A stretch of 64,000 nt of DNA from NCBI GenBank assembly GCA_021772615.1, contig JAJFLQ010000021.1:23180-87179 (forward strand), read 5' to 3'. Source of the stretch: Verrucomicrobiota bacterium. Its GTDB lineage: Bacteria > Verrucomicrobiota > Lentisphaeria > JABSQK01 > JAJFLO01. The position numbers and the translations under genes were made by a program. This document shows positions 45,532-53,268 of the stretch, piece after piece; within the stretch, counting starts at the first letter, position 1; the number at the start of each line of letters is the position of its first letter. The notes under the pieces are model-generated. The model had not been told where the DNA came from and did no database searches. It saw nothing but the letters and a program-made list of their open reading frames with translations.

Positions 45532-46758
45532 TCAGTGGTCAGTGAAGTAGTCGGCCGGATTGGCGATCGGTAGCTGCAGCCAGAATACGGAACCGCCGGA
45601 TTCGGGGAACGAGGCGCCGACGCTGCCGCCCTGGGCGTCGATGAGTTTCTTGACGATCGCGAGGCCGATACCGTTACTTTTTTCGTTACCGGTCGGTGAC
45701 GTCGAGATCTCCGGGAATTCCTGGAATAGCTGGTTGCGCTCGGACTCCACGATACCGGGACCATCGTCCGCCACTTCCAGCCGAACCTCATTGCCGGCGC
45801 GGCGTATACTCACGGTTACCCTGGAATCGTACGGGCCGTACTTGATTGCATTGGTGATGAAATTGCTAATGACCTGCCGCACCCGGGCAGCATCGGCCAA
45901 TGCGGCGGGCAGATTGGGTTCGGACGTTGTGGAGATGTGGATATTCTTTTCCGATGCCAAGGGCCCGAAAGCCATCAACGTTTCGGCGGATTCGTGGGCT
46001 ACATTGATCGGCGCCGCCTTGATCGTGATCCGATCGTTGATGACCTTATGGTAATCGAGTGAGTCGTTTACGATCCGTTCCATGAGTGATGCGCTCTCAC
46101 GAATGGTCTTCAGCCGTCTTACGTTGCGTTCGCCGAATGCATCTACGGATTCGCTGCGGGTCAGAATCAGTTCCGTATGTATACCGACGGCGCAGAGGTG
46201 GTTCTTCAGCTCGTGGGAGCACATGCGAATGTACTTGTTGATCATATTGTTGATGCGACGTAATTCCTTGTTCTGACGCGAGATCGTGCCGTTCGCCTCT
46301 TCCAGTTGGCGGCGATAGTGCTCTTCGCGGTCACGGCTTTCCTTTTTGCCGAGCGAGGATGACAGCCGCGCATCGAGATGCACAAAGTTTACGGGTTTGA
46401 TCAGATAGTCGTCGGCACCTTGTTCGAGACATTCGGCGATCTTACCCATCTCACCAACGGCTGAGATCACGATAACAGGGATGTCTTTATAGGCCGGGTG
46501 CGCCTTGAGGCGTTTCAGCATCTGGCAACCGTCCATGATCGGCATCAGCATGTCGACGAGGACGAGGTCCGGCGTGTCGGATTCGACCCTGTCCAGGCCG
46601 GCTTGTCCGTTTTCGGCCATTACGGCTCGATGTCCCAATTCCGCAACATGCTCTTGAAGTATGAGGCGGTTGGTCTCGCAATCGTCGACGATGAGTATCG
46701 TCTTTTCGGCGGATGCATAGATTGACTTCAGATTGTCACGTTCTTTTAACATTGTCAT
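45532..46758 (-). CDS. Receiver-histidine kinase hybrid (REC-HisKA-HATPase)
   Basis: A soluble 408-residue protein. The receiver (about 20-135) has TILIVDDCETN, LVLVDMLMPIMDG with the phospho-acceptor Asp, and DDYLIKPV; a coiled coil leads to the H-box MCSHELKNHLCAV, in which the usual Pro after the motif is replaced. The ATPase domain has NFITNAIKYGPYD, VADDGPGIVESERNQLF and SNGIGLAIVKKLIDAQGG. GGAAGG lies 6 bases before the ATG. It stands alone on the minus strand, with 313 empty bases upstream. Its likely partners are the receiver-kinases and the receiver-GAF protein in this region. Confidence 0.87.
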   Translation of the reverse strand: MTMLKERDNLKSIYASAEKTILIVDDCETNRLILQEHVAELGHRAVMAENGQAGLDRVESDTPDLVLVDMLMPIMDGCQMLKRLKAHPAYKDIPVIVISAVGEMGKIAECLEQGADDYLIKPVNFVHLDARLSSSLGKKESRDREEHYRRQLEEANGTISRQNKELRRINNMINKYIRMCSHELKNHLCAVGIHTELILTRSESVDAFGERNVRRLKTIRESASLMERIVNDSLDYHKVINDRITIKAAPINVAHESAETLMAFGPLASEKNIHISTTSEPNLPAALADAARVRQVISNFITNAIKYGPYDSRVTVSIRRAGNEVRLEVADDGPGIVESERNQLFQEFPEISTSPTGNEKSNGIGLAIVKKLIDAQGGSVGASFPESGGSVFWLQLPIANPADYFTDH

Positions 46759-47071
46759 GAGTTGCCTTCCCGTTTAATCCCGTTTCCGTGCTGGTGGATG
46801 ATGGCTGTACGCCCAGATGTCTAAATCACTGCAGAGCAGCATTTGGTGGGCCGACTTGTCTGGTTTGGTCCGTAAGTAGCTTAGGGGTAGCTTGCAAGGG
46901 TTTATTGGTCGGCTTCTTGAGGCATCCGGGACCTGTCTCAATAAGGCGCTAGTGTACTAAAATCGAGCACCGGTGTTGTGATGGTTTTGGCAGGCCGGTT
47001 GGCGGCACTGGGCGTGTCCGTGATGAGCGCCGGCAGAAGAAAATGAATCCACGCCCGACAGGATGCCGGGA
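46759..47071. other. Intergenic region, no gene seen
   Basis: These 313 bases separate the receiver-histidine kinase gene from the end of the receiver-GAF gene. I find no convincing promoter, RNA or small gene. On the minus strand CCCGGCA pairs imperfectly with TGTCGGG just after the receiver-GAF stop, but no T-run follows directly. Confidence 0.4.
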
Positions 47072-48211
47072 CTAGGAATCGTCGGCGCGGAACTGGTCGG
47101 CTCGTTCGAGCAGGTCTTGAAAATAATCGGAACCGGCGATCTCCTGAACCTCGCGATCGCGCTTGAGTTCATCGATTTCGATACGCAGCTCGTGGATCTC
47201 CTGGCGCAGGCCCTGTTCGCGGACATACGCTTCGAGGCTCGCCGCAGCCAGGGAGGAAAGAACCTCGATGAGTTGCTGGATACTCTCTTCGAATGGGATC
47301 CAACGATCGGCGGCAGCGCCGTCGCGGGCGTTGATAAATTGCAGGACACCAACGACATGGTCGACCTTATTCTTCAACGGGACCGCCAGCATCGACACCG
47401 AACGATAGTTACGGCGCTTGTCGTATTCCCTTGTGACCGAAAAATCGAAGTCGCGGTTCTCGTAGACATTGGGTATATTCAGCGGTCTGCCGCTGCCGGC
47501 AACCCAGGCAGCTACACTCTTATGATTCGGTTTGCCGTTCACATAGATATCGAGCGGCGGAAAGACCGTGGTCTTGTTGGTCGCGACGCCCATAGCCAGA
47601 TCGAGCGACAGAACCTTCGCTACAACGAAGTTGAGCCGGTCATCGGGCGTTCGCAGATAGAAGGTGCCGGCATCGGCATTGCACAGCTCCATCGACTTTG
47701 TGACGATGCTTTCGAGCAGGCGATCAAAGTCTGTTTCGGCGGACAGCGCCACGCCAATAGGGATCACCAGGTTCAGAAGGGATTCTGTCCGCTTTTTTTC
47801 GACATCGAGTTGTTCGAGATAGATGCGTTGTTGGTCGGCGAGGCGCTTTTTTTCCAGACTCGCTGACACCCGAGCCTTGAGCAAGATCTCGGACACCGGC
47901 TTGGGAAGGTAATCTTCCGCCCCGAGTTCGATACAACGGGCGACGTTGTCGATGTCGTCCATGTCCGATACCATGATCACCGGGATATCGCGGTAGTTAG
48001 GCAGCGACTTAAGCTCCTGAAGCACGTCGTCGCCGTCGAGTCCCGGCATGTTCTGGTCGAGCAGGATAAGATCAACAACGGTGTCGTTGAGCAGTGAAAA
48101 AGCCATCCGCCCATCTTCCGATTCGACCACAGTGTAGCCAAACGAATCGAGCATGCAGGCAAGATAGCCTCGCGCCGTCACGCTGTCATCTACTATCAAT
48201 ATCGTCGGCAT
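47072..48211 (-). CDS. Receiver-GAF domain protein
   Basis: A 379-residue soluble protein. The receiver (about 1-120) has TILIVDDSVTARG, phospho-acceptor Asp52 in LILLDQNMPGLDG and DYLPKPV. A coiled coil is followed by a GAF domain (about 155-315; SAETDFDRLLESIVTKSMELC, YRSVSMLAVPLKNKVDHVVG, VLQFINARDG) and a C-terminal coiled coil. There is no enzymatic or DNA-binding output, so it may bind a cyclic nucleotide or small ligand and signal through partners. It starts 8 bases after pheS with no clear ribosome site, suggesting coupling to that operon. Confidence 0.85.
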   Translation of the reverse strand: MPTILIVDDSVTARGYLACMLDSFGYTVVESEDGRMAFSLLNDTVVDLILLDQNMPGLDGDDVLQELKSLPNYRDIPVIMVSDMDDIDNVARCIELGAEDYLPKPVSEILLKARVSASLEKKRLADQQRIYLEQLDVEKKRTESLLNLVIPIGVALSAETDFDRLLESIVTKSMELCNADAGTFYLRTPDDRLNFVVAKVLSLDLAMGVATNKTTVFPPLDIYVNGKPNHKSVAAWVAGSGRPLNIPNVYENRDFDFSVTREYDKRRNYRSVSMLAVPLKNKVDHVVGVLQFINARDGAAADRWIPFEESIQQLIEVLSSLAAASLEAYVREQGLRQEIHELRIEIDELKRDREVQEIAGSDYFQDLLERADQFRADDS

Positions 48212-48219
48212 TTTTCGGA

Positions 48220-49233
48220 TCAGAATTGCTGCAGAAACCGGATGTCATTCTCGTACAGCAATCGGATATCGGGGATATTGTAGCGGATCATGGCCAATCG
48301 TTCGATTCCCATTCCGAAGGCGAATCCGGTATAGTGTTCCGCGTCGTATCCGACATGCGAAAAGACGGCGGGGTCGACCATGCCGGCGCCGGAAATCTCG
48401 AGCCAGCCGCTCTGCTTGCAAATTGAGCACCCCTTTCCGCTACAATTGACACAGGAAAAGTCGTACTCGAGGCTGGGCTCTGTGAACGGGAAAAAATGCG
48501 GACGAAATCGCAGCTGGACATCGGGGCCGAACATCTCATGAGCGAACGTGAGGAGGGTGCCTTTGAGCTGCGCGAGTGACACGTGGCGATCGACGTAAAG
48601 ACCCTCGATCTGATGGAAATTCATGCTGTGCGTCGCATCCGGTGTATCGCGACGGTAGCATCGACCCGGCGCCACGATGCGCACCGGAGGCTTCTGGTTT
48701 TCCATTATCCGTATCTGTACCGGCGACGTCTGCGTGCGCAAGAGCCGACCGTCAGGGAGGTAGAAGGTATCCTGTGCGTCGCGCGATGGATGATCCGGCG
48801 GGGTATTGAGGGCATCGAAATTATGGTACGCATCTTCCAGATCCGGGCCATCCACGACGATGTAACCGAGACGCCGAAAAATATCGACGGCGTCGTCGAT
48901 GACCTGCGTAATCGGGTGTTTTCTGCCGATTCCGCGGCGTCGGCCTGGCAATGTCACGTCGATTCCGGTCGCTGAAGCCGATTCGCGAAGTTCGCGAATA
49001 CGTTCCGAGATCGCCTCCGCCAGTTTTTCCTTGACCTGATTCGCTGTTTTACCTACTGCCGGCCGCTGATCCGGCGGCAGTTTGCCGAGCCCCTTCATGT
49101 TTGTCGAGATCGACCCTTTGCGCCCCAGAAAATCGACACGAATCTTCTCTACATCTGCGATCGCGCCGGCGGTTTTTACGGCTTCCAGCCCTTGCTGCAA
49201 CGCCGATTCGAGGTTTTCCAGTATTATATTCAT
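48220..49233 (-). CDS. pheS: Phenylalanyl-tRNA synthetase alpha subunit
   Basis: PheS is the catalytic subunit that charges tRNA-Phe together with PheT. The 337-residue product has the N-terminal coiled coil, class II motif 1 region DAYHNFDALNTPPDHPSRD, DTFYLPDGRLLRTQTSPVQ, the Cys-rich CSGKGCSICKQSGWLEISG and motif 3 GFAFGMGIERLAMIRYNI. The ATG at 49233 overlaps the stop of the pseudouridine synthase gene (ATGA). The ATG at 49266 lies inside that gene and is less likely. No pheT follows, unlike the usual pheST pair; it must lie elsewhere. Confidence 0.96.
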   Translation of the reverse strand: MNIILENLESALQQGLEAVKTAGAIADVEKIRVDFLGRKGSISTNMKGLGKLPPDQRPAVGKTANQVKEKLAEAISERIRELRESASATGIDVTLPGRRRGIGRKHPITQVIDDAVDIFRRLGYIVVDGPDLEDAYHNFDALNTPPDHPSRDAQDTFYLPDGRLLRTQTSPVQIRIMENQKPPVRIVAPGRCYRRDTPDATHSMNFHQIEGLYVDRHVSLAQLKGTLLTFAHEMFGPDVQLRFRPHFFPFTEPSLEYDFSCVNCSGKGCSICKQSGWLEISGAGMVDPAVFSHVGYDAEHYTGFAFGMGIERLAMIRYNIPDIRLLYENDIRFLQQF

Positions 49234-50051
49234 GGTTTCGTACCGTATCGCCTTCGTTGTCGCCATTCAACAGATTCGCCTGTCGATTTATCGCCTGCGT
49301 TTTTTGCCGCGGCACGATCGCGGCTCTGCCAGATCTGCTGCCGTTCGGAGGCGGACAGCTCCCGGTAATATCCGGGGATAAATCGCCCCATTCGTATCGG
49401 CCCGACAGCCGTACGTACCAATCGTGTAACCTGGTAGCCGAAATGGGAACACATACGCCGCACTTCGCGATTCTTGCCGTCTCCAGTGATAATACGAAGG
49501 GTACAGCCGTTGCGCCGTCGTTTCAGGATGCGCGCCGACCTGGCGCGAAGCAGGTCGCCGCGATCCTTGACGCCGCGTCGCAGGGCGGCGAGATCGCGCG
49601 GCTGAACCTTGCCGATGACATCGACGCGATAGGATTTTCCAATCTGGAAACTCGGGTGCGTGATCGTATGGGCCCAGTCGCCGTCGTTGGTGAGAAGCAG
49701 CAAGCCCTCGCTCTCGCGATCAAGGCGGCCGACCGGGTAGATGCGCTCTGCTACCGGCGGGTCAAACAGGTCCAGTACGAGTTTGGCTTCGTACTTGTCA
49801 CGAAGGGTGCAGGCATAGCCGCGTGGTTTATGGAGGAGGAAATATCGTTTCTTTTGTGGTTTAAGTTTACTCCCGCGGTAGCACACGGTATCCGAAGCCG
49901 GGTTTACGCAGCTGCCGGGGTCGACGACTCTCGTACCGTTCACTGTGATGTCGCCGGCACGAATGAGATCGATGGATGCCCGTCGTGACGCGACGCCGGC
50001 TTCGGCAAGGTAGCGGGAAAGAACGACGTTCTGTGACTGATCGGCGCTCAA
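49230..50051 (-). CDS. RsuA/RluB/RluE-family rRNA pseudouridine synthase
   Basis: Converts a specific rRNA uridine to pseudouridine. The 273-residue product has an N-terminal S4 RNA-binding domain (LSRYLAEAGVASRRASIDLI, GDITVNGTRV) and the catalytic motif YPVGRLDRESEGLLLLTNDG with the nucleophilic Asp; NREVRRMCSHFGYQVTRLVR is the C-terminal signature. The tail is basic and long. Translation appears to start at a TTG overlapping the previous stop (TTGA); no better start is available before the S4 domain. RluB is the best guess among the subfamilies. Confidence 0.9.
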   Translation of the reverse strand: MSADQSQNVVLSRYLAEAGVASRRASIDLIRAGDITVNGTRVVDPGSCVNPASDTVCYRGSKLKPQKKRYFLLHKPRGYACTLRDKYEAKLVLDLFDPPVAERIYPVGRLDRESEGLLLLTNDGDWAHTITHPSFQIGKSYRVDVIGKVQPRDLAALRRGVKDRGDLLRARSARILKRRRNGCTLRIITGDGKNREVRRMCSHFGYQVTRLVRTAVGPIRMGRFIPGYYRELSASERQQIWQSRDRAAAKNAGDKSTGESVEWRQRRRYGTKP

Positions 50052-51409
50052 CGCGTTGACGCCCGGGAATACTCGCTGTCGGCCAGACGCCGATTCAGTG
50101 CATCATATTGCTGCTCGGCCGTAAGCAAGTCGCGCTCAAGAACCTCAATTTCCCGATCTTTCTCGTAGATTCGCGTGTGCAGGTCTTCGCGTTCGTCCTT
50201 CCACCGGCGGTGGGTGCGGCGCAGCTTCAGGCGATTGACGACTTCTTCACTGCCGTATGGCGCGACGATCCAATAAGCGTTGCGCGGCGGCCGTTGAAAA
50301 TCGCTATGAAGTCCGTGTCGGAACGGCACGAATTCGCCGGACAACGCGGCCGTATAGGCAGAATCCTCGATAAAGCTGTCGTACATCGCTTCGAATGTCC
50401 GCAATAGCTCAAACTCCCGTACCGCAGCGGCCAGCGCGTCTTTCAGCCTGGCTGTCCGGACCAGAAATTGCAGCTCGATCTGGTCGTGACTGCGGTACGA
50501 CCGCGCGGGCGAATCGAATACGTCGCCACCGCTGATGACCTTGAGACGGTCGTCGTAGTCCGGGCTGGGTTCGGCTCGTACGATGGCGCCGCGGCGCAAT
50601 TCCCGTACCTTACGTTTCTGCTGAAAGAGATTGGCACTGCGTGATTGCAGCACATAATAATCGCGCAGGTATGTTTCTTTCTGATGCGCAAAACGCTCGA
50701 ATCGATCTGTAATCTGCTCCAGTTGGGTTTGTTCTCTCGTGAGCGTCTCATTCAGCGCTTGTCGACTGGCGTTTAGATCGCGGTTTTCGGTCTCGATTTG
50801 CGCCATTTCGTCTTCCCAGGCGCGGATCATTCGGGATGCCTTACCCGATCGAATCTTGCGATGAAAATGGTAGTCCTGTTTGACTGTGACATGGTGCGTC
50901 GCTCCTGCACCCAGCGCGGATTGCCGTACCACGCCGGCGCCTGTCGTGACGTCCCATTTGGGCTGTCGGTAGTACGCCGCCCGATCCCATTCGACGACAA
51001 AAATATAGCTGCGCAGGGATTGGAGCCGTCCGGTATTGTCCCGAATTCGTTCGTTGATGGTGCGCAGCTTCTGGTTGATCTCCAGCTGTGTCCGCTCCAG
51101 CGCTACGGTGAGATCGCTGCGGACCCGAAAGTACTTTTTGCGTGCCTCATACGAGGTGTCGTCGATGATGACGTAGAGCCAGTCCGGCTCGGAATCGTGG
51201 GTCTTCACAAAGGCGACTTCGCCCTCGCCGATCGTTCCCGCTATGCGGGAGGCGCGATACAGAGGCGCCTTGTCGGCTACCACAATGGCGAGGTCCGCGG
51301 TCGCCTGGAGACCTGTAAGGATCAGCGTGAGGATAATGACCGAGTGGCGTGTGATTACCTCCAGCCGATCTCGGCAACGTATAGCGGGCAATGCGCTACG
51401 TGGTGTCAT
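50048..51409 (-). CDS. Exported or anchored coiled-coil protein with SH3-like N-terminal domain, unknown function
   Basis: I do not recognise this 453-residue family. A hydrophobic stretch (SVIILTLILTGLQATA, about 23-38) is likely a signal or anchor. It is followed by an SH3-like segment (LAIVVADKAPLYRASRIAGTI, EVAFVKTHDSEPDWLYVII). Then come long heptad-rich helices (about 100-130, 205-280 and 405-445) with a charged region between. The layout resembles envelope or murein-associated proteins. Its ATG overlaps the nucleotidase stop (ATGA) and its stop overlaps the next start (TTGA), so it is translated with housekeeping genes. Confidence 0.65.
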   Translation of the reverse strand: MTPRSALPAIRCRDRLEVITRHSVIILTLILTGLQATADLAIVVADKAPLYRASRIAGTIGEGEVAFVKTHDSEPDWLYVIIDDTSYEARKKYFRVRSDLTVALERTQLEINQKLRTINERIRDNTGRLQSLRSYIFVVEWDRAAYYRQPKWDVTTGAGVVRQSALGAGATHHVTVKQDYHFHRKIRSGKASRMIRAWEDEMAQIETENRDLNASRQALNETLTREQTQLEQITDRFERFAHQKETYLRDYYVLQSRSANLFQQKRKVRELRRGAIVRAEPSPDYDDRLKVISGGDVFDSPARSYRSHDQIELQFLVRTARLKDALAAAVREFELLRTFEAMYDSFIEDSAYTAALSGEFVPFRHGLHSDFQRPPRNAYWIVAPYGSEEVVNRLKLRRTHRRWKDEREDLHTRIYEKDREIEVLERDLLTAEQQYDALNRRLADSEYSRASTR

Positions 51410-51996
51410 GATTTTGCCTCCTTCACTCGTTGTCCAGGTGGTTTCGTATCGCTCATCACCGATACGGCTGTTCGCACTTCGTGCCAGTCGGTTACGCGCT
51501 TAACGAGATTGTGGTCGACGAACCGGTTGTACGGCTGATCCATGATGATGAAAGATTTTCCCTTGGACGAAAATTCGACCGCGTAGTGCGGTGCGTCATC
51601 GATAAGTATATCGATATTCATAGCCTGGCACAGGTTGTACTTATCGCGTGTGAAACGAATCTCGTGAAACGGTATATTGTGGTGCTGCAGAGACTTGCAG
51701 GTCACATCCGAAAACAGCTCAGGGCGTGCTGTCATAATCGTTAGCTCGTAATTGCTGTAAAGTTCCTTTACGATCTCAACGGCGTTTGGATACGGCGCCG
51801 TATCCCAATGTATATCATGACCATGTCGCTCATACATCACCTCGTACATTTCCTCGCTCCAACCATAGAACTCGTAGTACCGGTAATGCTTCTCGTCTTC
51901 GGGCGCGAGATCGATACCGGTGAGCCGATTGAACAGTGCGATGCATGTATGTGATGTATTGAGGAGCGTATTGTCCAGGTCGATAGCAATTCTCAT
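51406..51996 (-). CDS. HAD-superfamily 5'(3')-deoxyribonucleotidase-like phosphatase
   Basis: HAD phosphatases form an aspartyl-phosphate intermediate. The 196-residue protein starts MRIAIDLDNTLLNTS with the D-x-D nucleophile pair near the N-terminus, then TIMTARPELFSD (motif II Thr), and NIDILIDDAPHYA (motif IV Asp-Asp), an arrangement typical of NT5C-like 5'(3')-deoxyribonucleotidases. There is a short C-terminal charged tail. AGGA lies 6 bases before the ATG at 51996. First gene of a tightly overlapped five-gene run ending with the receiver-GAF gene. Substrate inferred only. Confidence 0.8.
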   Translation of the reverse strand: MRIAIDLDNTLLNTSHTCIALFNRLTGIDLAPEDEKHYRYYEFYGWSEEMYEVMYERHGHDIHWDTAPYPNAVEIVKELYSNYELTIMTARPELFSDVTCKSLQHHNIPFHEIRFTRDKYNLCQAMNIDILIDDAPHYAVEFSSKGKSFIIMDQPYNRFVDHNLVKRVTDWHEVRTAVSVMSDTKPPGQRVKEAKS

Positions 51997-52057
51997 GGTT
52001 TTCCTGTGATCCGGGTTTCGGGGACCAGCGATGTCGACGTGCGTCCTTTTCCTCATT

Positions 52058-52087
52058 ACTATATAGATCTTTTGGCAGCAGAAACAA
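52058..52087 (-). promoter_or_regulatory. Possible promoter of the nucleotidase-to-pheS operon
   Basis: On the minus strand TTGTTT (52087-52082) and TATAGT (52063-52058) are 18 bases apart, about 60 bases before the nucleotidase ATG. Moderate consensus match. Confidence 0.4.
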
Positions 52088-52118
52088 GCAGGGACGGACG
52101 AACGTCGTGTTTCACGGA

Positions 52119-52145
52119 CCCGTCCGCCGAAGTCGGGCGGACGGG
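52119..52145. repeat. GC-rich perfect hairpin in divergent gap
   Basis: CCCGTCCGCC (52119-52128) is exactly inverted at 52136-52145 around a 7-base loop. It lies in the 313-base gap between the nucleotidase and DUF368 genes, on neither side followed by a T-run, so it is not an ordinary terminator. It may be a dispersed repeat. Confidence 0.6.
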
Positions 52146-52309
52146 CGCCTTGCCGAATCCGGAGGCGATGGATTTGCTAAATGCACGGATCGGCCTATTG
52201 TCCCGGCCGTTGAATTCGAACCTGACACAGGTGAATGGTTCGCCTGAATTCGACGTGAGCCACCGATTTCGACCTTGTCCATCACCAATGCACAGTGCCA
52301 TGGAGCAAC

Positions 52310-53263
52310 ATGTCCGACGACACCATATTTGAGCGGAAGCCGCGCAAAGCGGCGGACTACGCACGACTAAGCGCATGCGGATTTGCGATGGGCTGCGCCG
52401 ACGTCGTGCCCGGCGTGTCGGGCGGTACGATGGCGTTTATCCTTGGTATTTATGAGGAGTTGATTCACTCGATTCGTATTCTTATCCATCCCAAGGTGTG
52501 GCGGATGGTGATCCGGTTCGACATTCGGGGGCTTGTCGAGAAGTTGCCGTGGCGGTTTCTAACGGCGCTGGGAAGCGGCGTTCTCTTGGCGATATTTTCA
52601 CTGGCGCATGTACTGAAGTGGATGCTTGCTACCTATCCGGAGCTGCTGTGGTCCTTCTTCTTCGGACTCGTGGTCGCGTCGGTTTATGCGGTATCGCGCC
52701 GTCTGCCGCGGTGGAATCCGCTGGCCGTATTCGGCATTAGCGCCGGCACCGTCGTTGCATTTATTATTGTCGGCCTTGTGCCGATTGAGACGCCCAACGC
52801 GTGGTGGTTCTTGTTTCTGTCCGGCGTGATCGCGATCTGCGCCATGATCCTGCCGGGCATTTCCGGTTCATTTATTCTTGTGCTGCTGGGAAAGTATCAC
52901 CAGGTACTGACGGCGGTGACCGAGCGCGATATCATGACGCTGGCGATAGTTGCGTCCGGATGTGCCGTCGGGATTGTCAGTTTCGCTCAGGTTCTTGACT
53001 GGTTGTTCAAGCGTTACCACGATATCACGATGGCGGTCCTGATCGGCTTGATGATCGGTTCGCTGCGTAAGATCTGGCCGTGGAAAGAGACGGTCCGTTT
53101 TATTACAGATCGGCACGGAAACCCGAAGCCGATCGAGCAGATTAACGTCATGCCGAGCGACAATATCCTGCTGCCCTTGATTCTCGCGGTAGTGGGCTTC
53201 GTCGTGGTCGTCGTACTCGAACGTGTCGCCCACCAAAAAACCGAAGCCACCGCTACTACGTAA
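52310..53263 (+). CDS. DUF368 polyprenyl-phosphate transporter (PopT-like)
   Basis: A 317-residue inner-membrane protein with about eight to nine helices. The family signature MGCADVVPGVSGGTMAFILGIYEELI is near the start in two parts, with an internal repeat at MILPGISGSFILVLLGKYHQV. DUF368 proteins have been reported as undecaprenyl-phosphate translocases that return the lipid carrier to the cytoplasmic face for peptidoglycan and glycan synthesis. GGAG lies 4-5 bases before ATG 52310; the ATG at 52295 lacks this. The stop is 5 bases before mnmG. Confidence 0.9.
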   Translation: MSDDTIFERKPRKAADYARLSACGFAMGCADVVPGVSGGTMAFILGIYEELIHSIRILIHPKVWRMVIRFDIRGLVEKLPWRFLTALGSGVLLAIFSLAHVLKWMLATYPELLWSFFFGLVVASVYAVSRRLPRWNPLAVFGISAGTVVAFIIVGLVPIETPNAWWFLFLSGVIAICAMILPGISGSFILVLLGKYHQVLTAVTERDIMTLAIVASGCAVGIVSFAQVLDWLFKRYHDITMAVLIGLMIGSLRKIWPWKETVRFITDRHGNPKPIEQINVMPSDNILLPLILAVVGFVVVVVLERVAHQKTEATATT

Positions 53264-53268
53264 ACAGC

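Noticed and set aside
47040..47066. Possible terminator after the receiver-GAF gene
   Set aside because: The stem includes a wobble pair and no T-run follows directly.
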